Origin: Pyruvatibacter sp.
GTDB taxonomy: Bacteria > Pseudomonadota > Alphaproteobacteria > CGMCC-115125
Reading direction: 5' to 3'
Assembly: GCF_040219635.1 (NCBI RefSeq)
Contig: NZ_JAVJSC010000003.1
Location: 382,501 to 446,500 of the forward strand
Length of the DNA stretch: 64,000 nt
Below the pieces are notes generated by a model. It was not told the origin of the DNA. It ran no database searches and was given only the letters and a program-made list of their open reading frames with translations. Both the position numbers and the translations under genes were made by a program. Below are positions 41,455 to 49,623 of the stretch, one piece after another. Position 1 is the stretch's first letter. Each line of letters opens with the position of its first letter.

Positions 41455-42078
41455 ATGAGTGACGCTGCTGATCGAAAAGAACCCATGAGCCCGCTGGTGC
41501 GCATGGCCGTGGAGATCGGCCCGCTGGCGGTGTTCTTCATCGCCAACAACCGGTTCGACATTTTCACCGCGACAGCCGCCTTCATGGTGGCCATCACCAT
41601 TTCGCTGGCCGTGTCATGGGTATTAGCCCGCCACATCGCCACGATGCCGCTGGTCACCGGCGTGTTCGTGCTCGTGTTCGGCGCGCTGACGCTTTACCTG
41701 AACGATGATCTATTCATTAAAGTGAAGCCGACGCTGGTCAACGGCCTGTTCGCCGCCATTCTGTTTGCCGGACTGTTCTTTGGAAAGTCGCTGCTCAAGG
41801 TCGTGTTTGACGGCACGTTCCGGCTGACGCCCGAAGGCTGGCGCAAGCTCACCTGGCGCTGGGCAATTTTCTTCGTATTTCTGGCCGTGCTCAACGAGGT
41901 CATCTGGCGCAATTTTTCAACTGACTTCTGGGTCAGCTTCAAACTGTTCGGCAATGTGCCCATCACCATGATCTTCGCCATTGCGCAGGTGGGTCTGTTG
42001 CAACGCTACGCCCTGCCCGAGCCCAAAACGCCAGAGGAAGAAGAAGCCGAAGCCGAACGCCAGCGCGAAACCCTGTAG
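41455..42078 (+). CDS. yciB: Inner membrane-spanning protein YciB (septation protein A)
   Basis: A 207-residue integral membrane protein of the YciB/IspZ family, linked to cell-envelope integrity and septation. About five spans are seen, with EIGPLAVFFIANNRFDIFTATAAFM, KPTLVNGLFAAILFAGLFFGKSLLKVVFDG and WRWAIFFVFLAVLNEVIWRNFSTDFWVSFKLFG as family signatures. The tail is acidic (PEEEEAEAERQRETL). It is 25 bp after ftsY. In many relatives ccm genes follow directly; here a block of 3.5 kb intervenes. Confidence 0.94.
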   Translation: MSDAADRKEPMSPLVRMAVEIGPLAVFFIANNRFDIFTATAAFMVAITISLAVSWVLARHIATMPLVTGVFVLVFGALTLYLNDDLFIKVKPTLVNGLFAAILFAGLFFGKSLLKVVFDGTFRLTPEGWRKLTWRWAIFFVFLAVLNEVIWRNFSTDFWVSFKLFGNVPITMIFAIAQVGLLQRYALPEPKTPEEEEAEAERQRETL

Positions 42079-42116
42079 CGCGGTCTCTTACTCGCTTCTC
42101 AAAACCACCCCCCCCC

Positions 42117-42338
42117 CAACTGCCTCCCCGCGACTCGATCGCGGGGCCCAGGGGCTGCCATGCACGGCGTGCGCTCCCGCTCTGGACCCCGTGGTCAAGC
42201 CACGGGGAGGCAACATTTGCGGAGGGAGACGAACCACCCCGCAACTGCTTCCCCGCGACTCGATCGCGGGGCCCAGGGGCTGCCATGCATGGCGTGCGCT
42301 CCTGCTCTGGGCCCCGTGGTCAAGCCACGGGGAGGCAA
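42117..42338. repeat. Tandem 125-bp duplication of paired palindromes
   Basis: Two direct copies (42117-42213 and 42242-42338, offset 125 bp). Each holds two palindromes: CCCCGCGA/TCGCGGGG around CTCGA (42126-42146, 42251-42271) and CCCCGTGG/CCACGGGG around TCAAG (42187-42207, 42312-42332). The two copies differ at only a few positions, so the duplication is recent. The block lies between yciB and the convergent DUF2332 gene. Confidence 0.85.
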
Positions 42339-42363
42339 AAAGAGTGGGGGGGAGACCTAACGC

Positions 42364-43515
42364 CTAGTCGAACACCTGCACCAGTTCCGGGCTCTCCACC
42401 GGTGTGCCATCGTCCCAGCCGCGCCAGGCAATCTGCGTGCCGTGGGGGTGAGAGTCAGCAAGAATACGGGTGTCGCATTTGCCGTTGCCGCGCCAGATCG
42501 CCAGCACAACGCGCATGGGTCTGTTGTTAGCCTCCGGCTCAAGACGAAGCCAGGCAAATGGCGCCTCTACGGTGGCCATCTCACCCGCCTGCACAATTGC
42601 CGCATAGGCACGCGCCTGCACGTCTTTGGGCATGTACTGCCACATCACCGAATGCAGCACGCATCTCACCTGATTGGGCACCGGGTCCGTGCCACCCAAC
42701 ACATCTTCAAGCCAGACATCCGCCGAGGCATCTTCAACGACAGGCTTCACGTCCTGCGCAATGGCGATGGCCGCCTCAAGCCGCGACAGCCGCTGCGCCA
42801 TGTCAGCCCAGATGTAAGAGCGCACTTTTAGGGCATTGTCGGGGTTCAAAATATCAATCGGCGCGGCATCGCAGGCGCGCCGCGCGGCAATGGTGAGCGA
42901 GGCTTCTACGGGCGGCCGCACTGACGTGTTCCACTGCGGTGAGACATGGCAAGGGGACGTCTCGTCACCCCACGCGGCATCCCCAAATTGGTAATAAAAC
43001 CGGTCCAGCCCCTGCAGCAGACCGGCGCTTGCGCCAAGCTCAAAGGTTGCAATCGGCATCTGGGTCAGGCGTGCCAGCTCCAGCAAGCCGGGCATCAGCG
43101 CACCCGCACGCGCTACTTCGTTGGTCTGCGGGGGCTGCGTGACATAGGCCTTTGTAAAGTCCGCATGCGCAGCAAAGGCCTCAAGCGCAAGCGCCCAGAC
43201 GCCGTCCGGTTTGCCATTGCCGTCGCATGACGGGTAATGCGCGGCCAGCGCTGATGCAGTGTCACCAAGTGCAGTGCCACCAAGTGCAAGAGCGTGCGCG
43301 CAACCCAAAAAGCGCAACGGCAACACATCCGTTGATACATCACCTGCCGTCTTGCCGGTCCACCACGGCATGTACCGCGATATAAAATCGTCCCCGTTGG
43401 CCAATGCGTCCGCCGATTGATCCATCAATGCGCCGGAAAAAGGAGACCCCAGCAAATGGCACCACTCTGCCTGCTTGGAAAACCCCTGCGATAAAGCCTG
43501 AAGACGATCACTCAT
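42364..43515 (-). CDS. DUF2332 family protein
   Basis: A 383-residue protein of the uncharacterised DUF2332 family. TFELGASAGLLQGLDRFYYQFG, with a Gly-rich loop like a nucleotide- or SAM-binding turn, RSYIWADMAQRLSRLEAAI and LHSVMWQYMP are the features I associate with it. The start ATG at 43515 has GGAG at good spacing; the frame is open to 43578. The function is unknown; the GASAG loop and overall layout make a methyltransferase-like fold possible, but this is a guess. It is convergent with yciB. Confidence 0.78.
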   Translation of the reverse strand: MSDRLQALSQGFSKQAEWCHLLGSPFSGALMDQSADALANGDDFISRYMPWWTGKTAGDVSTDVLPLRFLGCAHALALGGTALGDTASALAAHYPSCDGNGKPDGVWALALEAFAAHADFTKAYVTQPPQTNEVARAGALMPGLLELARLTQMPIATFELGASAGLLQGLDRFYYQFGDAAWGDETSPCHVSPQWNTSVRPPVEASLTIAARRACDAAPIDILNPDNALKVRSYIWADMAQRLSRLEAAIAIAQDVKPVVEDASADVWLEDVLGGTDPVPNQVRCVLHSVMWQYMPKDVQARAYAAIVQAGEMATVEAPFAWLRLEPEANNRPMRVVLAIWRGNGKCDTRILADSHPHGTQIAWRGWDDGTPVESPELVQVFD

Positions 43516-43583
43516 AGTCACGCTCCGTTTTAAACCCTGCCAGCCGAGGGCGCGCAAACGGTGGGGAAAAAGCGACATGCGAG

Positions 43584-43620
43584 AAAGCCCGCTGACGCAG
43601 GTCAGGTATCCGTCAGCGGC
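43584..43620 (-). terminator. Likely terminator after the Nudix gene
   Basis: A perfect 9-bp stem CCGCTGACG/CGTCAGCGG (43589-43597, 43611-43619) followed on the minus strand by GCTTTCTC. It lies 22 bp after the Nudix stop codon. The T tract is short. Confidence 0.5.
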
Positions 43621-43641
43621 CTTGCATGGTCAAGTTGGGCC

Positions 43642-44244
43642 TCAGCTCATATTGCCCATATCGCCCCAGTCTTCGAGGGGGTTTGTGAAGGGAGCAAAGG
43701 CATCAAGCCCCGCCACCTGCTGATACTGCGTCAACGCCCAGCGCACACTTGGAAACGCCAGTTTGTCCCACGGTATTTCGTCGTAGCGCAGCAGCGCCAC
43801 GTCCAGGCTTTCCTCACCTGCTTTGATGTCGGGCGAAAGCAGCGTTGCCTTATACATGAGCTGCACCTGACTGATACGCGGAATGGAATAGACCGCCAGC
43901 AACGCATCAATGCGAATGTCCGCACACGCCTCTTCGCGTGCCTCGCGCGCGGCACCGGCCTGCGTTGTTTCGCCAAGCTCCAGATAGCCCGCAGGAAGCG
44001 TCCAAAGGCCCTTGCTTGGCTCAATGGCGCGGCGACACATCACAATCCGATCCTTGCCGTCTTTGGCACCGCCCCAGGTGACAACAGAGCCCACAACAAT
44101 TTTCGGGTTTACGTAGTGGATGTACCCGCAATCGTCGCACACATGGCGCGGGTGGGTGTCACCATCGGGCGTTCGCACTGAAAACGAATGCGCACCATCC
44201 ACGGAGGCTGGCGCAACTGAAAGGTTTTTCTCGTCTTTACTCAT
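43642..44244 (-). CDS. Nudix hydrolase with N-terminal zinc-ribbon remnant
   Basis: A 200-residue pyrophosphohydrolase. The Nudix box is GYLELGETTQAGAAREAREEACADI, matching Gx5Ex7REUxEExGU except that the last Gly is Cys, a variation I also associate with related zinc-ribbon Nudix proteins. A short zinc-ribbon segment precedes it (RHVCDDCGYIHYVNPKIVVG, one CxxC), as in ADP-ribose or NADH pyrophosphatase relatives. The substrate is unknown. The ATG at 44244 is preferred over an upstream TTG at 44250. Confidence 0.88.
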   Translation of the reverse strand: MSKDEKNLSVAPASVDGAHSFSVRTPDGDTHPRHVCDDCGYIHYVNPKIVVGSVVTWGGAKDGKDRIVMCRRAIEPSKGLWTLPAGYLELGETTQAGAAREAREEACADIRIDALLAVYSIPRISQVQLMYKATLLSPDIKAGEESLDVALLRYDEIPWDKLAFPSVRWALTQYQQVAGLDAFAPFTNPLEDWGDMGNMS

Positions 44245-44586
44245 CCGCAAAGTCTGGCATTCCGCATGCGGATCGTCCAGCGGCAGTGCCCGACCACGCT
44301 TTGAGATAGCGCAATTTCATACACGTCCGTGCGCTCTATGCTTGCGTCATTAACCGATTGATGCACTGATACCGATGGACACAAAGGACGTTGCGCGTGC
44401 AGCGTCAAAAACCAGTGCACACATGTTTTCCCCGCGCGGCTGATTTTACAGCACGCGGACCAACCAAGAGCGAAAAACAAAAACTCATTTGACCGCCCGC
44501 GCACCCGCACCGTTTGAAGCCGAATTAGATGCGCAAACCAACCGGGCAACGCGGCAGACAGACAAGAACTCAAGAGAGAGGGCACC
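44245..44586. other. 342-bp intergenic region
   Basis: The divergent region between the Nudix and MarR genes. I see no ORF with family features and no strong hairpin. It should hold the promoters of both genes, and any operator bound by the MarR regulator. Confidence 0.4.
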
Positions 44587-45231
44587 ATGGCTAAGAAAGT
44601 TGATCTCGATAAATCACCCGGACACCTGCTCCGCCGCGCCACACAGTTTGCGCAGGATCTGTTCACCAAGGAAGTTGGCCCCGGCGGCCTGACAGCACGT
44701 CAGTTTGCCGTGCTTGTTACCGTCGAGCGCGACGAAGGCCTGAGCCAGACTGACCTTGTGAAGCAGACCGGCATTGACCGCTCAACCCTGGCCGACATGA
44801 TCAGCCGGATGATTTCGCGCGGACTGCTGCAGCGCAAGCGCACCTCGTCAGACCGCCGGGCAAACTCGGTGAACCTGACGGCCGCAGGCAAGCGCGCCCT
44901 CAATGCAACCCTGCCCCAGGCCGTGCGCGCTGAAAAAATGGTGCTCGACGCCCTGTCTCCCACACAGCGTGAAAATCTGTTTGAGATTCTCGGCGTCATC
45001 TCAAGGCTGGGTGAAGAGGCCATGGATGCGGTGAACACCGCCACCGGCCGTAAGACCACCACCAAAAAGAAAGCCGCAACAAAGAAGAAAGCCGCCGCCA
45101 AAAAGCGCCCGGCTGCAAAGAAAAAGGCTGCGACCAAAAAGAAGGCCGCGCCCAAGCGCAAAACCGTTGCAAAGAAAAAAGCAGCGCCCAAACGCAAGAC
45201 AGCCGCCAAGAAGCGCGCGTCACGCCGCTAG
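44587..45231 (+). CDS. MarR-family regulator with histone-H1-like Lys/Ala tail
   Basis: A 214-residue protein. Residues about 15-145 form a MarR winged helix (LTARQFAVLVTVERDEGLSQTDLVKQTGIDRSTLADMISRMISRGLLQRKRTSSDRRANSVNLTAAG). Residues 155-214 are an almost pure Lys/Ala/Arg/Thr tail with repeated AAxKKKAA units, like the C-terminal domain of bacterial histone-H1-like proteins (AlgP, HctB type). The tail should bind DNA non-specifically or compact it. GAGAGAGGGCACC precedes the ATG. The fusion is in one frame with no sign of a frameshift. It stands alone, followed by a convergent small gene. Confidence 0.9.
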   Translation: MAKKVDLDKSPGHLLRRATQFAQDLFTKEVGPGGLTARQFAVLVTVERDEGLSQTDLVKQTGIDRSTLADMISRMISRGLLQRKRTSSDRRANSVNLTAAGKRALNATLPQAVRAEKMVLDALSPTQRENLFEILGVISRLGEEAMDAVNTATGRKTTTKKKAATKKKAAAKKRPAAKKKAATKKKAAPKRKTVAKKKAAPKRKTAAKKRASRR

Positions 45232-45240
45232 GGCTTAAAA

Positions 45241-45579
45241 CTATATTCTGATGTCGAGAGTGGTGCCGGGGCGCGTGTTGCGTGTCCCGGCATTTTGCTG
45301 CGCGTCAAACCCCCTGAGCGGGGCCTCGCGGGCAAACATGCGCTGATCGGCGGCACGGCCTTCGGCGCGCTTGTTGTCATCACGGGTTTCAAGCTTCGCC
45401 TGATCGGCCTTGCGGGCTTCGGCAGATATTTCCACCCGCACCGCATTGTCGCTGCCGCGCGCGGCCAGCTTTTCCACAGCAGGCGGCGCATAGCTGCGAG
45501 CCACTCCGCCCTTTGTGGACGCAGCCGCGTAGCTTTGTGCCTGAGCGGCAATCAGCGATGAGGAAACCGGAAGTGTCAT
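45241..45579 (-). CDS. Small hypothetical protein
   Basis: A 112-residue, charged, probably disordered protein. It starts MTLPVSSSLIAAQAQSYAAAS, is rich in Ala, Arg and Glu in the middle (SAEARKADQAKLETRDDNKRAEGRAADQRMF), and ends RPGTTLDIRI, an ending I associate with small hypothetical proteins in alphaproteobacteria. No domain is recognised. It follows ccmG on the same strand with 36 bp between and converges on the MarR gene. Confidence 0.55.
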   Translation of the reverse strand: MTLPVSSSLIAAQAQSYAAASTKGGVARSYAPPAVEKLAARGSDNAVRVEISAEARKADQAKLETRDDNKRAEGRAADQRMFAREAPLRGFDAQQNAGTRNTRPGTTLDIRI

Positions 45580-45615
45580 ACCCGGTATTTTGCGGCGCGC
45601 AGGGTTGCCGGGAGG

Positions 45616-46230
45616 TTAATTCGCAGCCGGTGTTGGCGTTGCTCCGGCACCCGGATTTTGGCTGTTCTGCGCCATTTTGAGCGCTGGCAGGATCACATTT
45701 TCGATATCACCCGGCTCAAGCGGCCCCACATGCTTGAAGCGAATGATGCCCGCCCCGTCCACAATGAACGTCTCCGGCACGCCATACACACCCCAATCAA
45801 TAGCAGTGCGCCCGGTACGGTCTGAACCGACCGCCACAAACGGGTTGCCCAGCGTGCCCAAAAACCGGCGGGCGTTTTCCGGTGCATCCTTGTAGTTGAG
45901 ACCCACCAGCCGCACGTCATCGCGCGCCGCGAGCTGCACCAGCAACGGATGCTCCGTGCGGCACGGCACGCACCACGACGCCCACACATTGACGATGGTA
46001 ACGGCTCCCGTTGCCAGATCCTCATTGGTGAAACCCGGCACGCCTGCAAGCCCTTCGACCGGCGGCAGTGCGAACTCCGGCACCGGCTGACCCACCAGCG
46101 CCGACGGCACCTCGCTGGGATCACCCCAGAACAGCGCCAGATACAGCAGCACAGCGAGCGCTGCAAAAATCGACACCGGAATAAGCGCGCCGAACCGGCG
46201 ACTTGTCACAGATTGTGGAGTGTCGCTCAT
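45616..46230 (-). CDS. ccmG: Cytochrome c maturation thioredoxin (CcmG/DsbE)
   Basis: A 204-residue membrane-anchored periplasmic thioredoxin that reduces apocytochrome c and CcmH thiols for heme attachment. It has one N-terminal anchor (FGALIPVSIFAALAVLLYLALFW), then GAVTIVNVWASWCVPCRTEHPLLVQLAARDDV with the active CVPC, and the cis-Pro region YGVPETFIVDGAG. It overlaps the ccmD stop by 4 bp. The cluster lacks ccmE, ccmF and ccmH here, so the lyase half of system I lies elsewhere. Confidence 0.95.
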   Translation of the reverse strand: MSDTPQSVTSRRFGALIPVSIFAALAVLLYLALFWGDPSEVPSALVGQPVPEFALPPVEGLAGVPGFTNEDLATGAVTIVNVWASWCVPCRTEHPLLVQLAARDDVRLVGLNYKDAPENARRFLGTLGNPFVAVGSDRTGRTAIDWGVYGVPETFIVDGAGIIRFKHVGPLEPGDIENVILPALKMAQNSQNPGAGATPTPAAN

Positions 46231-46406
46231 TCAGCCTCTTTCCTCACCGATGCTTCAAGCGCCACCACCCGCGCCCGCGCCGCCTGATGACCGCGTACAG
46301 ACCACACGACAAGCCCGATGGTTACAATCGCCGTCACCGCGTAGGCGGACCACACAAAGCCTGCATAGCCGCCCATGGCAAAATACTGCGCTACGTCTTC
46401 CGGCAT
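46227..46406 (-). CDS. ccmD: Heme exporter protein D
   Basis: A 59-residue single-span membrane protein (MPEDVAQYFAMGGYAGFVWSAYAVTAIVTIGLVVWSV, then a basic/acidic helical tail). It is the small partner that helps load heme from CcmC onto CcmE. The ATG at 46406 overlaps the ccmC stop and is preferred over a TTG at 46409. The stop overlaps ccmG. Confidence 0.9.
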   Translation of the reverse strand: MPEDVAQYFAMGGYAGFVWSAYAVTAIVTIGLVVWSVRGHQAARARVVALEASVRKEAE

Positions 46407-47140
46407 CAAACAGCCCCTGCCCGTTGCAATTCCAGCGTGGCCGCGCGCCGCACCAGTATTTCAGTCCGGGTACGGACGAGTGTCAGCACCACAAACAACA
46501 GCGTGAAGCCCAGCGCCATCACCAGCAGCGGCGTGAGGATGGAGGAATGAATGGCCGGCCCGTCAAGCCGCGCCACCGACGCTGGCTGATGCAACGTGTT
46601 CCACCAATCCACCGAAAACCGGATGATCGGCAGATTGACCGCGCCCGCCAGACACAGGATGGAGGTCGCTTTGGCCGCGCGGCCAAAGTCCTCAATCACA
46701 TCCCACAGGGCGATATAGCCCAGATAGATGAAAAACAGCACCAGCACGCTGGTCAGCCGCGCATCCCACACCCAGTACGCGCCCCACATGGGCTTGCCCC
46801 ACAGCGAGCCTGTGACAAGCGCCAGAAATGTGAACGCCGCCCCCAGGGGCGCCATTGCCTTGGCGGAGGCAAACGCCAGCGGATGCCGCCAGATGAGCCC
46901 AACCGCGCAGGCCAGCGCCATGGATGCATAGCCCGCCGACGCCAGCCATGCGGACGGCACATGCACATACATCATGCGCACGGTCTCGCCCTGCTGATAA
47001 TCGGGCGGCGACGCGATGAGCGCCAGATACAGCCCGACGGCCAGCGTCAGCGCCGTTACCGCGCTGAGCCACGGCAACACAGCGCCGGACAGCGCCATGA
47101 AACGGGCGGGATTTGCAAACCGCTGAATGGATTTAGCCAT
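46406..47140 (-). CDS. ccmC: Heme exporter protein C
   Basis: A 244-residue, six-span heme-handling protein. The WWD-type motif is GKPMWGAYWVWDARLTSVLVLFFIYLGYIAL, and the conserved VDWWNTLHQPASV with its flanking His holds heme at the periplasmic face. It passes heme to CcmE. It lies 75 bp after ccmB, and its stop overlaps ccmD. Confidence 0.96.
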   Translation of the reverse strand: MAKSIQRFANPARFMALSGAVLPWLSAVTALTLAVGLYLALIASPPDYQQGETVRMMYVHVPSAWLASAGYASMALACAVGLIWRHPLAFASAKAMAPLGAAFTFLALVTGSLWGKPMWGAYWVWDARLTSVLVLFFIYLGYIALWDVIEDFGRAAKATSILCLAGAVNLPIIRFSVDWWNTLHQPASVARLDGPAIHSSILTPLLVMALGFTLLFVVLTLVRTRTEILVRRAATLELQRAGAV

Positions 47141-47215
47141 GAGTGATTTTTAACGCCCGCCCGGTGCAGCGGCAAGAAAACCCGGCTGCGGCCAAATAGC
47201 TTTTTGCGTGATGTC

Positions 47216-47881
47216 TCATGAAACAGAAATCCGCAGCGCCGCCGCAGCCGCAAATGGCGTCAGCGCCAGCGCCGCCAGCGACACCGCGCCCAAAAACATC
47301 ATCGGCGCGCCTGCAATGCCCGCATCTGCCGCCGCCGCGCCAAAAATCAGCACCGGCACATACAGCGGCAGCACAATCAGCGACAGCACCAGCCCGCCAC
47401 GCCGCACCCCCACCGTTAACGCCGCGCCGATCGCCCCAATCAGACTGAGCGCAGGCGTGCCGATGACAAGGCTCACCAGCAGCGGCAGCAATAAGGCAGT
47501 GTCGAGATTGGCCAGCAGCGCCACCGCAGGCAGTGCCACAATCAGCGGCAGTGCTGTCGTCAACCAGTGCGCAACGCATTTGGCCAGCACCACACCCTCG
47601 GCCGGCATCTGGGTCATCAGCAACAAATCCAAAGAACCGTCTTCGTGGTCGGCCTGAAACAGCCGGTCGAGCGACAGCAGCGTTGCCAGCAACACCGCCA
47701 CCCACAACACGCCCGGCGCAATACGCGTCAGCAGCGGCAGGTCCGCACCGACGCCGAACGGCACCATGGTGACCACGATCACAAAGAACGCCAGCCCCAC
47801 AAGCGGCCCGCCGCCGATCAGTCCGGCCAGCCGGATGTCGCGCCTGACCAGCGCCCAAAAGCTGCTGATGAAGCTGTTCAT
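47216..47881 (-). CDS. ccmB: Heme exporter ABC transporter permease CcmB
   Basis: A 221-residue, six-span permease of the CcmAB transporter, which releases holo-CcmE from CcmC. Family features are FWALVRRDIRLAGLIGGG, LLSLDRLFQADHEDGSLDLLLMTQMP and LVIGTPALSLIGAIGAALTVGVRRGGLVLSLIVLPLYVPVLIFG. It overlaps ccmA by 4 bp and lies upstream of ccmC. Confidence 0.95.
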   Translation of the reverse strand: MNSFISSFWALVRRDIRLAGLIGGGPLVGLAFFVIVVTMVPFGVGADLPLLTRIAPGVLWVAVLLATLLSLDRLFQADHEDGSLDLLLMTQMPAEGVVLAKCVAHWLTTALPLIVALPAVALLANLDTALLLPLLVSLVIGTPALSLIGAIGAALTVGVRRGGLVLSLIVLPLYVPVLIFGAAAADAGIAGAPMMFLGAVSLAALALTPFAAAAALRISVS

Positions 47882-48480
47882 GAAGCTGGCCCCAAACGCA
47901 ACGACTGTGCCTCAATGCCAAGACCGCGATGCGTGGCCGCCACCAGCACGCCGCCCGCGCCCAGATGGTCTGCCAACAACACATCAAGCGCCGCGCGCCC
48001 TGCATCATCCAGCGCTGCGTCCGGCTCATCCATCAGCCAGATCGGCCGGGCGCTCTTGCCCCCCACGAAACACGCAAACCGCGCCAGCGCCAGCCGTCGC
48101 CGCTGCCCGGCAGACAAAACGCCCCCTGGCAGATCAGCAATTGCCAGCAGTCCAAAGCGTTTGAGCGCTCCGTCGATCTTTGCCAGCGCCGCGGCATCAC
48201 CAAACATCTGTACCCAGAACATGAGATTGTCCCGCACGCCAAGCTGCGGCTTCAACCCATCGAGATGGCCCAGATACAGCATCTCAGCATCGTGCATGAC
48301 CTCGCCGTCCGCTTCTTCCAGCAGCCCCGCCAATATGCGCAACAAGCTCGATTTTCCGGTGCCGTTTGGCCCCGTCACGACCAGCGCCTGGCCACGCGCC
48401 AACGCAAATGCCACGCCGTCGAACAGCAGCCGTGCACCGCGCTGGCAGGCCAGATCAGTTACTTGCAAAACGGCAGTCAC
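47878..48480 (-). CDS. ccmA: Heme exporter ABC transporter ATP-binding protein CcmA
   Basis: A 200-residue ABC ATPase. Walker A is VTGPNGTGKSSLLRILAG. The signature region is LSAGQRRRLALARF, and Walker B IWLMDEPDAALDDAGRAALD. The start is a GTG at 48480. It is the first gene of ccmABCDG and overlaps ccmB by 4 bp. The gap to the upstream enoyl-CoA hydratase is only 27 bp, so the promoter may lie further up. Confidence 0.95.
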   Translation of the reverse strand: MTAVLQVTDLACQRGARLLFDGVAFALARGQALVVTGPNGTGKSSLLRILAGLLEEADGEVMHDAEMLYLGHLDGLKPQLGVRDNLMFWVQMFGDAAALAKIDGALKRFGLLAIADLPGGVLSAGQRRRLALARFACFVGGKSARPIWLMDEPDAALDDAGRAALDVLLADHLGAGGVLVAATHRGLGIEAQSLRLGPAS

Positions 48481-48507
48481 GAAACAGGCCAGCCCCTGAA
48501 TGTCTTT

Positions 48508-49338
48508 CTAGATGTTGCTGAAATCACCACCGCGCCCCTTGCCCGCTGCAAACCGCGCCGCCCCTTCGCGGGTGGCACCGGACGCAATTGTTTCGCGGCC
48601 CAAACGAAACTCGTTGGCCATCGCCTGATCGTAGGGCATGTCCCATTGCATGTATGCGGACATTCTGTCGCCGCGCAAACAGCCTTGCGGAAACTTGGCA
48701 ATCTGCTTTGCCAGCAGCAATGCCTCTTCAAGGGCGCAGCCTGCTTCCACAACCTTGTTGGCCAGGCCCATGTCCAGCGCCTCATGGGCATGGACGGCAC
48801 GCCCGGTCAAAATCATGTCCATCGCGCGGCCCTGGCCGATGATGCGCGGCAGACGCACAGTGCCACCGTCAATCAGCGGCACCCCCCAGCGCCTGCAATA
48901 GACGCCAAACACCGCCGTCTCACTCACCACCCGCATATCCGCCCAGCACGCCAGTTCCAGCCCGCCTGCCACCGCATGGCCCTCAACGGCTGCAATCACC
49001 GGCTTGGACAGCAACATCCGCGACGGCCCCATGGGTCCATCACCCGCCAGCGGGTCAGCCAGAATGCCGGTTTTGGGAAGGGTGCCCTGGTTCGCCTTTG
49101 ACCGATCACCGCCCGCGACCGCCTTGAGGTCAGCGCCGGCACAAAACGTACCGCGCGCGCCGGTGAACACCGCAACGGACGCCTCGTCATCATGCTCAAA
49201 AGCCAGAAAAGCTGCCACCAGCGCGTCTGCTGTAGGCCGGTCCACGGCGTTGCGCGCATGGGGCCGGTCGATGGTGATTGTTGTCACCGGACCGTCTTTC
49301 TCAACGGTAACGGTGTTTTCAGGAGCCGAATCCGGCAT
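48508..49338 (-). CDS. Enoyl-CoA hydratase/isomerase family protein
   Basis: A 276-residue crotonase-fold protein. The oxyanion-hole segments are FTGARGTFCAGADLKAVAGG and AAVEGHAVAGGLELACWADMRV, followed by RRWGVPLIDGGTVRLPRIIGQGRAMDMILTG, the usual catalytic region. The substrate is unresolved. It precedes the ccm operon on the same strand by 27 bp, probably without functional linkage, and diverges from acnA. Confidence 0.9.
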   Translation of the reverse strand: MPDSAPENTVTVEKDGPVTTITIDRPHARNAVDRPTADALVAAFLAFEHDDEASVAVFTGARGTFCAGADLKAVAGGDRSKANQGTLPKTGILADPLAGDGPMGPSRMLLSKPVIAAVEGHAVAGGLELACWADMRVVSETAVFGVYCRRWGVPLIDGGTVRLPRIIGQGRAMDMILTGRAVHAHEALDMGLANKVVEAGCALEEALLLAKQIAKFPQGCLRGDRMSAYMQWDMPYDQAMANEFRLGRETIASGATREGAARFAAGKGRGGDFSNI

Positions 49339-49623
49339 TTTGTTTGTCCCTCCGGCGATTTAGCGGGTCTGAAAGGCGTCAGGCGCTCTAGGCGCACCAA
49401 TGTGTTCAGAGTATAAAGCCCCCGAACACCCCCGCACGCTTTGAATGCGCGAACCTGTTTGCACCGCCTGAGGGTCACGCCCCCCCGGTGCCAGGCCCAA
49501 AGTGCCAGAACAAAGACCAATGCGCGCGGTCATACAGTCTTGTTGCGCGGCGCTGCGTCATCAGCCGCCCCGCGCGTTGGACGCCACGTCCGTACACAAC
49601 GCCCGATGAGGAGGATCACTCTC

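Noticed and set aside
42117..42338. Possible insertion-sequence remnant
   Set aside because: No transposase fragment or target-site duplication; better explained as a duplicated palindrome pair.
43642..44244. Nudix protein judged inactive because of the final Gly-to-Cys change
   Set aside because: The Glu residues that bind metal (REAREEA) are intact and related zinc-ribbon Nudix proteins vary at that Gly.
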